Program-made: the position numbers and the translations under genes
Source of the DNA: Pseudomonas sp. MWU16-30317
GTDB lineage: Bacteria > Pseudomonadota > Gammaproteobacteria > Pseudomonadales > Pseudomonadaceae
NCBI RefSeq assembly: GCF_020515695.1
Contig: NZ_JAIWJA010000014.1
Location: 58,388 to 122,387, forward strand
Direction: 5' to 3'
Length of the DNA: 64,000 bases
Part shown: one piece after another, positions 24,946 to 33,029 of the stretch
How the letters are laid out: each line of letters begins with the position of its first letter
Numbering within the stretch: the stretch's first letter is position 1
Notes under the pieces: generated by a model
Database searches by the model: none
What the model was told of the DNA's origin: nothing
The model's input: only the letters and a program-made list of their open reading frames with translations

Positions 24946-25827
24946 ATGCCAAGCAAGCGTCCTAATTCTCAATCCGACACATTAAAGCTCATCCGCTCCA
25001 AGGATGAGGTAAAGACCAAGATAGAAGAGCGAATTGAAAAAGGGTTAGAACTTAAACAACGGCAGGTTGACACCCGTGAATCTTTTGAGATACTTACAAA
25101 CGACTACAGCAAGTGGGACTCGTTTAATACAGAACTTCTGAAGCAAAGTTTCAATACGAATGAGATATCCAAAGAATATAGTTTTTGGGGAGTGGCAGCT
25201 ATTGCATTAAGAGAGCCTTCTTTGGGCGAAAAAATTGCTAGCACCTACAAGGACATTGACAGAAAAATTAATCGCTTAGACTCTATTTCTGAACGACTTG
25301 AGCTAATACCTTTAGACGACACCTTAAAAGATACAACTAAAAGCTCAAAAGACTCTTTTAACCTGAAAACCTCAAAGTCAAATAAAGTATTCATTGTGCA
25401 CGGTAAAGACGAAATATCTAAAACGAACCTAGAGGTGTTTTTGCATGAAATAGGTCTTGAGCCAGTTGTGTTGCACAGACAAGCTGACGAGGGCATGACG
25501 ATTATCGAAAAGTTCGAGAAGCATAGCGATGTCGGCTATGCATTTATCCTACTTACCCCTGATGAGATAGCTTATCTTGTTTCCGAAGACACATTTCCTG
25601 ACGACAACCGAAAAAAAGAGTACCGCGCGCGGCCTAATGTGATATTTGAGTTTGGATATTTTGTAGGAAAACTCGGTAGATCACGGGTATGTTGCCTTCA
25701 CACAGGCCACACGGCACTACCAAGCGATGTAAACGGAATGGTGTACAAACGATTCGAAAAAAGCATTGAAGAAATATCATACAGCATAATAAAAGACCTG
25801 AAAGCTTCAGGTTATAATTTTTCGTGA
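24946..25827 (+). CDS. TIR-like domain protein (PF10137/CAP12-type), putative defense effector
   Basis: A 293-residue protein. The N-terminal half (about residues 1-140) is helical and charged with no recognised domain. Residues about 146-250 form a TIR-like domain of the predicted nucleotide-binding type: KVFIVHGKDE, then GLEPVVLHRQADEGMTIIEKF, GYAFILLTPDE and PNVIFEFGYFVGKLGR. Glu235 in FEFGYF is the likely catalytic glutamate if the domain is an NAD-cleaving enzyme, as in CBASS and Pycsar TIR effectors. The gene is much richer in AT than the ICE and has a good AAGGA site. It is 23 bases from the ATPase gene, so the two are very likely one operon. Read as the toxic arm of an abortive-infection system. 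Confidence 0.8.
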   Translation: MPSKRPNSQSDTLKLIRSKDEVKTKIEERIEKGLELKQRQVDTRESFEILTNDYSKWDSFNTELLKQSFNTNEISKEYSFWGVAAIALREPSLGEKIASTYKDIDRKINRLDSISERLELIPLDDTLKDTTKSSKDSFNLKTSKSNKVFIVHGKDEISKTNLEVFLHEIGLEPVVLHRQADEGMTIIEKFEKHSDVGYAFILLTPDEIAYLVSEDTFPDDNRKKEYRARPNVIFEFGYFVGKLGRSRVCCLHTGHTALPSDVNGMVYKRFEKSIEEISYSIIKDLKASGYNFS

Positions 25828-25850
25828 GAATTTAAGCAGGGGAACATAGC

Positions 25851-27512
25851 ATGGATGATCCAGTACTTAAAATAACTCGAAACCTCAAAGTCGGCGCGTT
25901 GGATGCTGAAGCTGATACAGATCTCCTCAACAAATGCTTCATAGATAATGGTTATCTTAGCCAGATAATGGATGTTGATTCTCCAGCCTCAATCATTCTA
26001 GGGCGAACCGGCTCAGGGAAGAGTGCTCTTCTTTATAAAGTAGAAAAAACGGCTCAGAAATTTGTGAGGCTTGATCCAAATGATATATCAGTCCGTTTTT
26101 TGGAGAGTTCAGATATTATCCAGTTTTTTGATAGCCTTGGTGTGAGTCTCGATTTGTTCTATAGACTGCTCTGGCGTCATGTACTTACGGTAGAATTCTT
26201 GAAGCTACGGTACGATATTAAATCCGAAAGCGACAGCCGAAGCTTCATTGACGGTCTATTTAATACGTTCAGCCGTGATGTGACAAAGAAAAAAGCCGTT
26301 GAATATTTCAACGAGTGGGGTAATAAATTCTGGCTTGATACTGACGAGCACCTTAAAGAAATAACAAGAAAGTTAGAAGCTGACACAAAAAGCTACATCG
26401 GCATTAAGTATTCCGAAATAGGTTTGAATTCGACAAGTGTTTCCAGACTGACCGATCTGGAGCGAATTGAGGTATCTCAACGGGCAAGCCAAGTAGTCAG
26501 CGGCCTTCAAATTAGAAAGCTAAATGAAGTGTTAGATCTACTTGCCGAGCACTCTTTTTCAGATCCTCAGAAAAAATTTTTTATTCTAATAGATCAGCTC
26601 GATGAAGAATGGGCAGCGACCGAGACACGCGTAAGATTTATACGAGCCCTGATTGAAGAAATTAAAACATTTCGGAAAATACGGCAAACAAAAATCATAG
26701 CCGCATTAAGGAAAGACCTTCTCGACCAAGTATTCGATAAGACCAGAGACTCTGGCTTTCAACAGGAAAAGTATGAATCCTACCTACTGACACTTAAATG
26801 GTCAGCGGATGATATCGCCAATCTAATTGAAACGCGACTTAACGAAGTATTCAAAAGCCAGTACACTAAACAACGAATAAAATTCACAGACTTATTCCCG
26901 AAGCCTAGGAAAGGCGGCGGCCAGACTTCTATAGATTTCATCATTGAACGAACTCTCAGACGCCCGAGAGACGCACTACAATTTGTTAACGAATGTTTTT
27001 CTATAGCCTATGATCGTGAGAGAATTTCTTGGCGTGCAATGCAGGCCGCCGAAGCTCAGTACTCAGAAAAGAGGTTAAAGTCTCTTAAGGAGGAATGGGG
27101 TGACGTATTTCCAAACTTTGAAGATACTGTGGAAATTCTTCGCAACATTAAGTCAACCTTTACAAGATCGATGATTAAAGACACAACCTTGGAAGATGTT
27201 ATGGTGAGTCTTAGTGAAGGAGACTCCCGGGATCCATGCGTAGCCATTGTGCGTAAATATTATGAAGCAAATAGCATAGTAAAAGATTCAGAAATACAAA
27301 TAACAATGTTTTCATGCCTCTACAGAGTCGGGGCTATTGGAATCAAGATCAGCTCATCAGATACTTACATTTGGTCGCATGTAGATCAGACTTCAGTAAC
27401 TAAAGGAGAGATTAAGAGAGCGGAGCATTTTAAGGTTCACAAGATGCTTCACCGTTCTTTAGATGTGATTGCAGATCAGCATGATATATTTGACGCTGAA
27501 AGCATTGACTAA
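25851..27512 (+). CDS. P-loop ATPase, Sll1717-like, putative defense sensor/switch
   Basis: A 553-residue P-loop NTPase. Walker A is GRTGSGKSAL (residues 51-60) and Walker B is in FFILIDQLDEEW (about 243-254, Asp248), followed by a sensor-like KIIAALRKDL. The arrangement fits the Sll1717 family of KAP/STAND-like ATPases; the C-terminal 200 residues are helical, ending in a winged-helix-like region, with no transmembrane segment seen. The gene is AT-rich like its partner and is probably co-transcribed. In a two-gene reading the ATPase would sense infection and license the TIR effector. That pairing is inferred from context; I know of no characterised system with exactly this pair. Confidence 0.78.
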   Translation: MDDPVLKITRNLKVGALDAEADTDLLNKCFIDNGYLSQIMDVDSPASIILGRTGSGKSALLYKVEKTAQKFVRLDPNDISVRFLESSDIIQFFDSLGVSLDLFYRLLWRHVLTVEFLKLRYDIKSESDSRSFIDGLFNTFSRDVTKKKAVEYFNEWGNKFWLDTDEHLKEITRKLEADTKSYIGIKYSEIGLNSTSVSRLTDLERIEVSQRASQVVSGLQIRKLNEVLDLLAEHSFSDPQKKFFILIDQLDEEWAATETRVRFIRALIEEIKTFRKIRQTKIIAALRKDLLDQVFDKTRDSGFQQEKYESYLLTLKWSADDIANLIETRLNEVFKSQYTKQRIKFTDLFPKPRKGGGQTSIDFIIERTLRRPRDALQFVNECFSIAYDRERISWRAMQAAEAQYSEKRLKSLKEEWGDVFPNFEDTVEILRNIKSTFTRSMIKDTTLEDVMVSLSEGDSRDPCVAIVRKYYEANSIVKDSEIQITMFSCLYRVGAIGIKISSSDTYIWSHVDQTSVTKGEIKRAEHFKVHKMLHRSLDVIADQHDIFDAESID

Positions 27513-27574
27513 TCTTGCTCTGTAGCAGAGGTTACATGTCAAGCGCTTTGGTCGGCCGACCTGTACCTGTACTC

Positions 27575-27925
27575 TGTCGCGGCCGCGCCTATCCATGCAT
27601 ACCTCAAGCGATCGGGGCACCACCTGATTGATGTGAAGGTGCCGTTATTCATGCCGCTACGCGACATCCAGACGGGTACTACCGTGACGGCCAATGGCAT
27701 TTATACAAATATAGGCCACTATGCCAATGCCCCGGCATCGAGAAGACCCCGGCGGACGTACTCGGCCTTTGAACCACAGCGGCCTCCAGTGCGCTAGATC
27801 ATGGTGCCCATATTGCCCAGGTCTCGGTCTGTCTCTGACATGCCAACCTCAGCACGACGTGGATCTACTATCCCCAGCAGAATAAACCGGATTCCTGACC
27901 CACAAGGTAAAGTACTGATAGTCCC
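27575..27925 (+). pseudogene. Integrase remnant (C-terminal half, decayed)
   Basis: Conceptual translation across frames gives VAAAPIHAYLKRSGHHLIDV, VPLFMPLR, VTANGIYTN, then AHIAQVSVCL, HANLSTTWIYYPQQNK and the final AAGGTAAAGTACTGA also present at the end of the intact integrase. It therefore matches roughly residues 205-320 of that enzyme. It has several frameshifts and stops, and Arg271 and its surroundings are lost, so it cannot be active. It closes the right side of the TIR/ATPase cassette. Confidence 0.8.
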
Positions 27926-27958
27926 TGCATTGGAAATAACTCCAATATATTACGCGTA

Positions 27959-28497
27959 TTACTGCTGCTTCCCCGCTAGCTCACCAGGAGCATCGGGCAT
28001 CATCTCACCAGCGTCTTCTGCGGGGATTTCAGCGGTTTTCTGATGTTCCAGGCCACTGCACGGCATGGAAACATCAGCTATGCGCTCCGCAAAATATTTA
28101 TCGAAGGGTTGCCAATCCTGAAATTCGTCAGGCGACACCTCTAACGCGCATAGTCGCCCGATCAAACCACACATCCAGTCGGCACATTGGAGCGTTTGAA
28201 ACAGGTAGCTTTCTCCTTGGAGCGGCGGCTCTATCATAGTTCTGCACTTTTCTGATGCATCCTCGAACATAGCCAGTGTGCAAGCTTCTACGTTCTTTTC
28301 CCTCCACTCATTCCCTGCTTTTTGCTCATCCAGTACCAGAATAAAAGTGGAATCGTGCCGAGCGCAAAAACGATCAATTTTGCGTACCGACTGCAGTAAC
28401 TGACGCTTGAACGTCTCTGTCGAGTCGTGCGCTGCGGGATCGGTCGTTTTGTGTTCCCCGGTATAGAACAGGTGCCCACCTATACACTGAATGTGCT
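27959..28497 (-). pseudogene. DUF3800 gene, 3' part (split by IS5)
   Basis: The C-terminal part of a DUF3800 protein, from KHIQCIGGHLFYTG through LQSVRKIDRFC, STFILVLDE and LQCADWMCGLIGRL, with a polar tail. It continues the N-terminal piece at 29718-30020: removing the IS5 element and one TTAG copy joins the two halves in frame (…FRLLKHIQC…) to give about 281 residues. DUF3800 proteins are thought to have an RNase H-like fold and often sit near defense or mobile genes. An open frame from this side runs into the IS5 end and its repeats; that part is not genuine coding. Confidence 0.85.
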
Positions 28498-28562
28498 TTA
28501 GGGAATCTCCGAACAAGTCACAGGTATGCGAAAATCGCCTGACCACCTGATCCGAGCCGCCC

Positions 28563-28616
28563 ATGAGCCAGATGAGCCAGATGAGCCAGATGAGCCAGAT
28601 GAGCCAGATGAGCCAG
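28563..28616 (+). repeat. Tandem 9-bp repeat in IS5 transposase start
   Basis: Six copies of ATGAGCCAG in a row (Met-Ser-Gln each), followed by a partial copy that leads into the transposase. Any of seven ATG codons could serve as start. The unit count is a multiple of three bases, so changes in copy number would keep the frame. Confidence 0.9.
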
Positions 28617-29588
28617 ATGAGCTTTTCCGATTTCGAGTACGCCGGCAAGCGCAAGCAGACACGCCGCGAACGCTTCCTCGCCGAGATGGATCAGGTCGTG
28701 CCCTGGACAGGTCTGCTGGGCTTGATCGAGCCGTTCTATCCCAAGGCCGGCGGTGGCAGAAAACCCTATCCTTTGGAAACTATGCTGCGCATTCATCTGC
28801 TGCAGAATTGGTTCTCCCTGAGTGACCCGGCCATGGAAGAAGCGCTCTACGAAATCACGCCCATGCGACAGTTTGCACGCCTGACCTTGAGCGCCCCGAT
28901 ACCTGAAGACACCACGATCATGAACTTCCGGCACCTGCTGGAAAAGCATCAACTGGCCCCTGCGATCCTCGCGGTCATCAACGGTTATCTGCATGAGAAA
29001 GGCCTGTCCCTGCGCCAAGGCACCATCGTCGATGCCACCATCATTCATGCCCCTTGCTCGACCAAGAACGAGGAAGGAAAGCGCGATCCCGAGATGCATC
29101 AAACCAAGAAAGGTAACCAATACTTCTTCGGGATGAAGGCGCATATCGGCGCCGATGCGGAGTCGGGCCTGGTTCATCATGTTCATGGCACTGCGGCCAA
29201 TGTCGCCGATGTCACGCAGGTCGCCGAGCTGTTGCATGGCGAAGAAAACGCGGTTTATGCAGACGCAGGATACACCGGTGTCGAGAAGCGTGAAGAGCAT
29301 GAAAATCGTGAGGTCATATGGCAAATCGCTGCGCGGCGCAGCACGTATTCCAGGCTCAATAAACGCAGCGTCCTCTACAAGACCAAGCGCAAGATCGAGT
29401 ACTGCAAAGCTCAGACACGAGCCAAGGTCGAGCATCCGTTTCGTGTAATCAAGCGTCAGTTTGGCTACGTGAAAGTGCGCTTTCGTGGGCTGATGAAAAA
29501 CACAGCTCAGCTGACCACGCTGTTCGCCCTGTCGAATCTATGGATGGCTCGAAAACAGCTAATGGGTATGGGTGAGTTGCGCTCTTAA
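28617..29588 (+). CDS. IS5-family transposase
   Basis: A DDE transposase of 323 residues from the last ATG (MSFSDFEYAGKRKQTRRE), or 341 if the repeat array is translated. The catalytic acids lie in IVDATIIHAP, VYADAGYTG and KVEHPFRVIKRQFGY, matching the IS5/IS1384-like group. The last ATG gives the start closest to other family members; the upstream repeat has no better ribosome site. The gene is intact, so the element could still move. Confidence 0.92.
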   Translation: MSFSDFEYAGKRKQTRRERFLAEMDQVVPWTGLLGLIEPFYPKAGGGRKPYPLETMLRIHLLQNWFSLSDPAMEEALYEITPMRQFARLTLSAPIPEDTTIMNFRHLLEKHQLAPAILAVINGYLHEKGLSLRQGTIVDATIIHAPCSTKNEEGKRDPEMHQTKKGNQYFFGMKAHIGADAESGLVHHVHGTAANVADVTQVAELLHGEENAVYADAGYTGVEKREEHENREVIWQIAARRSTYSRLNKRSVLYKTKRKIEYCKAQTRAKVEHPFRVIKRQFGYVKVRFRGLMKNTAQLTTLFALSNLWMARKQLMGMGELRS

Positions 29589-29717
29589 CACGCAGAACCG
29601 GGCGAGAAACGCCCTCGACGCCCGCTGCACTAGGCCGTTTTCAGCAAATGGCGCTGCGTGCTGAGAAAATTACGACTTGCGGACGCTGTAAAAGCAAGTT
29701 GATCGGAGCATCCTTAG

Positions 29718-30020
29718 CAGCCGAAATGTCGACTGCCTGAGCTGTCGATACTGGGTGACATTACGGAGCGAGTACAGCTGGGAACCCTTCTTTTCCCACT
29801 GATACGCCGGGAGATTCCTGGGATTGTCATTCACCAGATCCCAAGCTAGAAGCTGGCATTTCAATTTGTAGAAATAGATCGCGAATTCACGCACCTGATC
29901 AGCGGGCAGAAGCATGCCGCCAAGGCCAAATACAGGGCTTGTTTTAAAATTTGGATGGTTGCGAGAGACGTACTGGCCAACGTGCCCGAATTCGTCCAGG
30001 TACGCGACGTAGTGCGTCAT
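29718..30020 (-). pseudogene. DUF3800 gene, 5' part (split by IS5)
   Basis: The N-terminal part of the same DUF3800 protein: THYVAYLDEFGHVGQY with the conserved DE of the family, then GLGGMLLPADQVREF and YQWEKKGSQLYSLRNV. The ATG at 30020 is taken as the start because MTHYVAYLDE is the usual family opening; about 18 further upstream codons lie in the leader hairpin. The open frame continues into IS5 end sequence and stops there, which would give a truncated product of about 117 residues. Confidence 0.85.
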
Positions 30021-30557
30021 AGTGACCGGATTCCTTGCCCTGGAAACACGAAAGCCCGCAGAGATTTCTCTCAAGCGGGCCTCGGAAGGTAGGCACGAAG
30101 GTCACCCCTCATGCGTTGGCATAATCATTATTCAAAGCTGCCACCCGTGTCAACCGTTTCTGCTACGTCATGTCCTATGTCGCGACCTATGGCACCGGCA
30201 GAACACGGCTGTTTAGTCTCAGGGCTCACCTGACTAGACCGCCCAGGCCCTGCTTTCTGAGGCCCGTCCTGTACAAAAGAGGCCGCCACATTTTTAGCGA
30301 CGTGTCGGCTGTTTAACGTAATGCCCGTTATCAGAACTGCTGCCTATAGCCTTCTTTCCAGTTCGCCGGGCCCCCACTCAATCGGCGGCCCGCTAATACC
30401 CCCTTCATTGACGCCGATCCAGCCGCACGAAAGGTAATCGGCGCCGTCGTGGCTGTCCTCCAGCGGTGTATCTTCTGAAGAACAATGCACCGACTTGAGT
30501 ATTCGGAGATGAACAGACTGCTCTATGGTCGACCTACATACATTGTTGACGATAGTT
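30021..30557. other. 537-bp intergenic region with leader hairpin
   Basis: No gene recognised. The only clear structure is the hairpin at 30054-30080. The rest should contain the divergent DUF3800 promoter and the downstream end of the chemoreceptor gene. Confidence 0.5.
30054..30080 (-). terminator. Terminator-like hairpin in DUF3800 leader
   Basis: GCCCGC (30054-30059) pairs with GCGGGC (30075-30080), with an inner AGAGA/TCTCT stem. On the - strand it is followed by TTTCGTGTTT and lies 30-60 bases before the DUF3800 start, so it may be a leader attenuator like those of the ICE accessory genes. Confidence 0.55.
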
Positions 30558-32183
30558 TCAAATCTTGAACCGCGCCACCATCTGATTCAAATTCACCGAC
30601 AACTGCGAAAGTTCATTGCTGGCAACCAGGGTTTGCTGTGTGCTTCCGCTGCTCTGCAGGGCCAAATCGCGGATGCTCACGAGTGCGCGGTCCACGTCGC
30701 GGGCCACATAGGCCTGCTCTTCCGAGGCAGCGGCGATCTGCTGGTTGCGGTCATTGATCAGTTGCACCGAGTCGGCGATGACTTTCAGTGCCATCCCGGC
30801 TTCGTCAGCGGTGCGCTGCGTGTTGTGCACCTCGATCGTGCTGCTGCTCATCGAATCCACCACTTGTGACGTGCCCGCCTGAATGCTTGAAATCATCTGT
30901 TCGATTTCGTGCGTTGAGGTCTGCGTGCGGTGAGCCAGGGCCCGAACTTCATCGGCCACCACGGCGAAACCTCGGCCTTGCTCACCTGCCCGGGCCGCTT
31001 CGATGGCGGCGTTCAAAGCCAGCAGATTGGTCTGCTCAGCGATGGCACGGATTACGCTCAGCACTTTGCTGATGTCCTGCACTTGGCCAGCGAGACCCTG
31101 CACCTGTCCGGAGGTCATTTCCACGCGGTCGGTAAGGCTGCGCATGGCATGCAGGGTTTCATCGACTTTTTCGTTGCCGGTGGCAGCCGCGCGTGTGGTG
31201 TCCTTGGCCGCTTCGGAGGTGGAGTTGGCGTTGCGCGCAACCTCTTCGACGGCGGCACTCATCTGGTTGACCGCGGTGGCGGCCTGCTCGATCTCACTGT
31301 TCTGCTGCTCTAGGGCGCGGCTGGCGCTCTCGGTGATGGACGTCATCTCAACCGCAGCGGAACTGAGCTGCGCGGAGGCACTAGAGATCTGCCCGATGGT
31401 GCTGCGCAGGTTTCCTTGCATGGTATTGAGCGAGCGCATCAGCCGCGCCGATTCGTCATTCCCCTTGACCTCCAGGACAAGACGCAGGTCGCCGTCGGCG
31501 ATTTCCTCGGCCATCTTCAGCGAGGCGCTCATCGGCTGGACAATGCTGCGGGTCAGCAAGGTGGCGAGCACCAACGTCAGCACCAGCGCGGCGAGTACCA
31601 CCCCGTCGACGATGGTGATGCTGTGCGCATACACCTCAGTGGCGGTAACGCCTGCGGCAGCGGCGCCGTCGGTATTGTGCTGGCGCAACTCATTGAGTTT
31701 GGCCTGATAAGCTCCGGCACGGTCGCGTTGCTCAGTGTTGGCGAAGGTTACGGCCTGGTCATGCTGGGTGGACTCAAGGTCAACGATGCGTTGCAGGCCG
31801 TCGAGGTAGGTCTTCATTAGTGCGGCCGCGGCCTCGAATTTGGCCCCTTCTTCAGGGTCGGAAACAAGGTTCTTGCGGTAGAAATCGGTGCGGTCGTTGA
31901 GTATGCGCTTGGCGTCCTCAAGGTGCTGCACGGCGACCGCCTGCTCTTGGGGATTCGAAGTTGCCAGTAGGCGGATGCTCTCCAGGCGAGCGCCGAGCAG
32001 CGCGATCTGGATGTCGTCAGCGGTCTGTACGCTGGTCAGCCAGTTCTTTTCGATGTCTTGTTCGGTAGCACGCAGCTTCCCTAACTGCACGTAGGCGAAG
32101 CCGCCGAGTGCAACGACCAGGAGCGTGATCAAGCCGAAGCATAAGGCCGCGCGAGGCGCGATATTTAGAGAACGTAGGTTCAC
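30558..32183 (-). CDS. Methyl-accepting chemotaxis protein (4HB type)
   Basis: A chemoreceptor of about 541 residues. Membrane helices at about residues 12-34 and 190-212 flank a helical periplasmic 4HB-like ligand domain, followed by HAMP and a long signalling coiled coil. The hairpin tip EQTNLLALNAAIEAARAG and GRGFAVVADEVR are intact, so it should couple to CheW/CheA. A GTG at 32183 (VNLRSLNIAPRAAL) fits the usual opening of this class; an ATG at 32243 would add 20 unlikely residues. Ligand unknown. Confidence 0.9.
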   Translation of the reverse strand: MNLRSLNIAPRAALCFGLITLLVVALGGFAYVQLGKLRATEQDIEKNWLTSVQTADDIQIALLGARLESIRLLATSNPQEQAVAVQHLEDAKRILNDRTDFYRKNLVSDPEEGAKFEAAAALMKTYLDGLQRIVDLESTQHDQAVTFANTEQRDRAGAYQAKLNELRQHNTDGAAAAGVTATEVYAHSITIVDGVVLAALVLTLVLATLLTRSIVQPMSASLKMAEEIADGDLRLVLEVKGNDESARLMRSLNTMQGNLRSTIGQISSASAQLSSAAVEMTSITESASRALEQQNSEIEQAATAVNQMSAAVEEVARNANSTSEAAKDTTRAAATGNEKVDETLHAMRSLTDRVEMTSGQVQGLAGQVQDISKVLSVIRAIAEQTNLLALNAAIEAARAGEQGRGFAVVADEVRALAHRTQTSTHEIEQMISSIQAGTSQVVDSMSSSTIEVHNTQRTADEAGMALKVIADSVQLINDRNQQIAAASEEQAYVARDVDRALVSIRDLALQSSGSTQQTLVASNELSQLSVNLNQMVARFKI

Positions 32184-32610
32184 AGGGCAATTCCGAAGGA
32201 GGAAACGTAGAATTTCTGAGTTATGTACGCAGGCCATCGGCAATAAGAGACATAAATTTAGAAAAAAAATCGTTTGCTGCGTACTGTTGCTTTCTAGTAT
32301 TTCCTGGACTTCATACAGCCAAATTGCGATGGCCTGCCGTCGACCGCTACGTCTGGATCATTGGTCCATCCCTCCTACTCCGCTAGATTTGGGCGCTCAG
32401 CTTGGCTGACCTCCGTTTCAGGGGTCCAGATCGATGGTTGAGTGCCGACGATCACAGAGATGATCCAGTGCACCCCTTGAAGCTCTGTACGCATTGCAGC
32501 TCGCCGAGCTGTTACGGTCACACCGTCACATCGATGGATGGTAGGCTTTTCGCGGGAATTTCTTGATACATCAGTAAGTCCTATAAATATCACTCTGCGA
32601 AGAATCAGCT
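32184..32610. other. Intergenic region between divergent signalling genes
   Basis: About 430 bases without a gene. It separates the - strand chemoreceptor from the + strand response regulator and should carry both promoters. No strong hairpin or repeat was noticed. Confidence 0.4.
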
Positions 32611-32973
32611 ATGGACTCAATATTGGTTGTCGAGGACGAAAAAATCATTCTTGAGTTAATCGCTGAAATCTTGGAAACGCGTGGCTACAAGGTTCAGGCC
32701 TTCCTGAACGCGGACACCGCATGGGAATCCATCAGGGGCCGCGACTACCCTCCCCGCCTCCTGATCACTGACTTGCGTATGCCTGGCGAAATCGACGGTG
32801 CCGAGTTGGTGAAGCTTGTTCATGAAATTCAACCCCAGACCCCCATCCTGGTCGCATCGGGCTACCACAGTCATTCTGGGCTGCTAAATGACCCCAACGT
32901 CTCCTGGCTGCCCAAGCCTTTTGATATCGAGAAACTGCAGACTATTTGCCAAAAACTGGCACCACTTCCGTAA
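32611..32973 (+). CDS. Stand-alone response regulator (REC only)
   Basis: A 120-residue receiver domain without output domain. The acidic pair is in VVEDEK (Glu8 and Asp9), the phosphorylation site is Asp54 in LLITDLRMPG, and the conserved Lys is in WLPKPFD. Single-domain receivers usually act by protein contacts or as phosphate sinks. It is 56 bases upstream of the LOV hybrid kinase, so the kinase is its most likely partner; the spacing suggests one operon. Confidence 0.9.
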   Translation: MDSILVVEDEKIILELIAEILETRGYKVQAFLNADTAWESIRGRDYPPRLLITDLRMPGEIDGAELVKLVHEIQPQTPILVASGYHSHSGLLNDPNVSWLPKPFDIEKLQTICQKLAPLP

Positions 32974-33029
32974 AATTCACAGCACTATCGTGCTCACAAC
33001 AACCTTTATGATCATTGGCCGGAGCAGCA

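Larger units (their letters stand above)
28502..29713 (+). mobile_element. IS5-family insertion sequence
   Basis: A complete element of 1212 bp. The left end GGAATCTCCGAACAAGTC and the inverted right end GGATGCTCCGATCAACTT agree at 13 of 18 positions. Both sides carry the 4-bp direct repeat TTAG (28498-28501 and 29714-29717), the YTAR-type target usual for IS5. It holds one intact transposase gene and splits a DUF3800 gene on the opposite strand. Confidence 0.9.

Noticed and set aside
27929..27946. Inverted repeat ATTGGA-AATAAC-TCCAAT after the integrase remnant
   Set aside because: The layout resembles a core site and the spacer is close to the one at 23337, but the arms differ and are short, so support is too weak.
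28563..28622. Possible CRISPR-like array
   Set aside because: The unit is only 9 bp, without spacers, and encodes Met-Ser-Gln in the transposase frame.
28498..28654. N-terminal Leu-Ile-Trp repeats on the - strand leading into the DUF3800 part
   Set aside because: They are the antisense translation of the ATGAGCCAG array in the IS5 element, so not part of the DUF3800 protein.
28518..29435. Long open frame (305 codons) antisense to the IS5 transposase
   Set aside because: It is the mirror of a real transposase gene, with low-complexity repeats from the 9-bp array; no protein family is visible.
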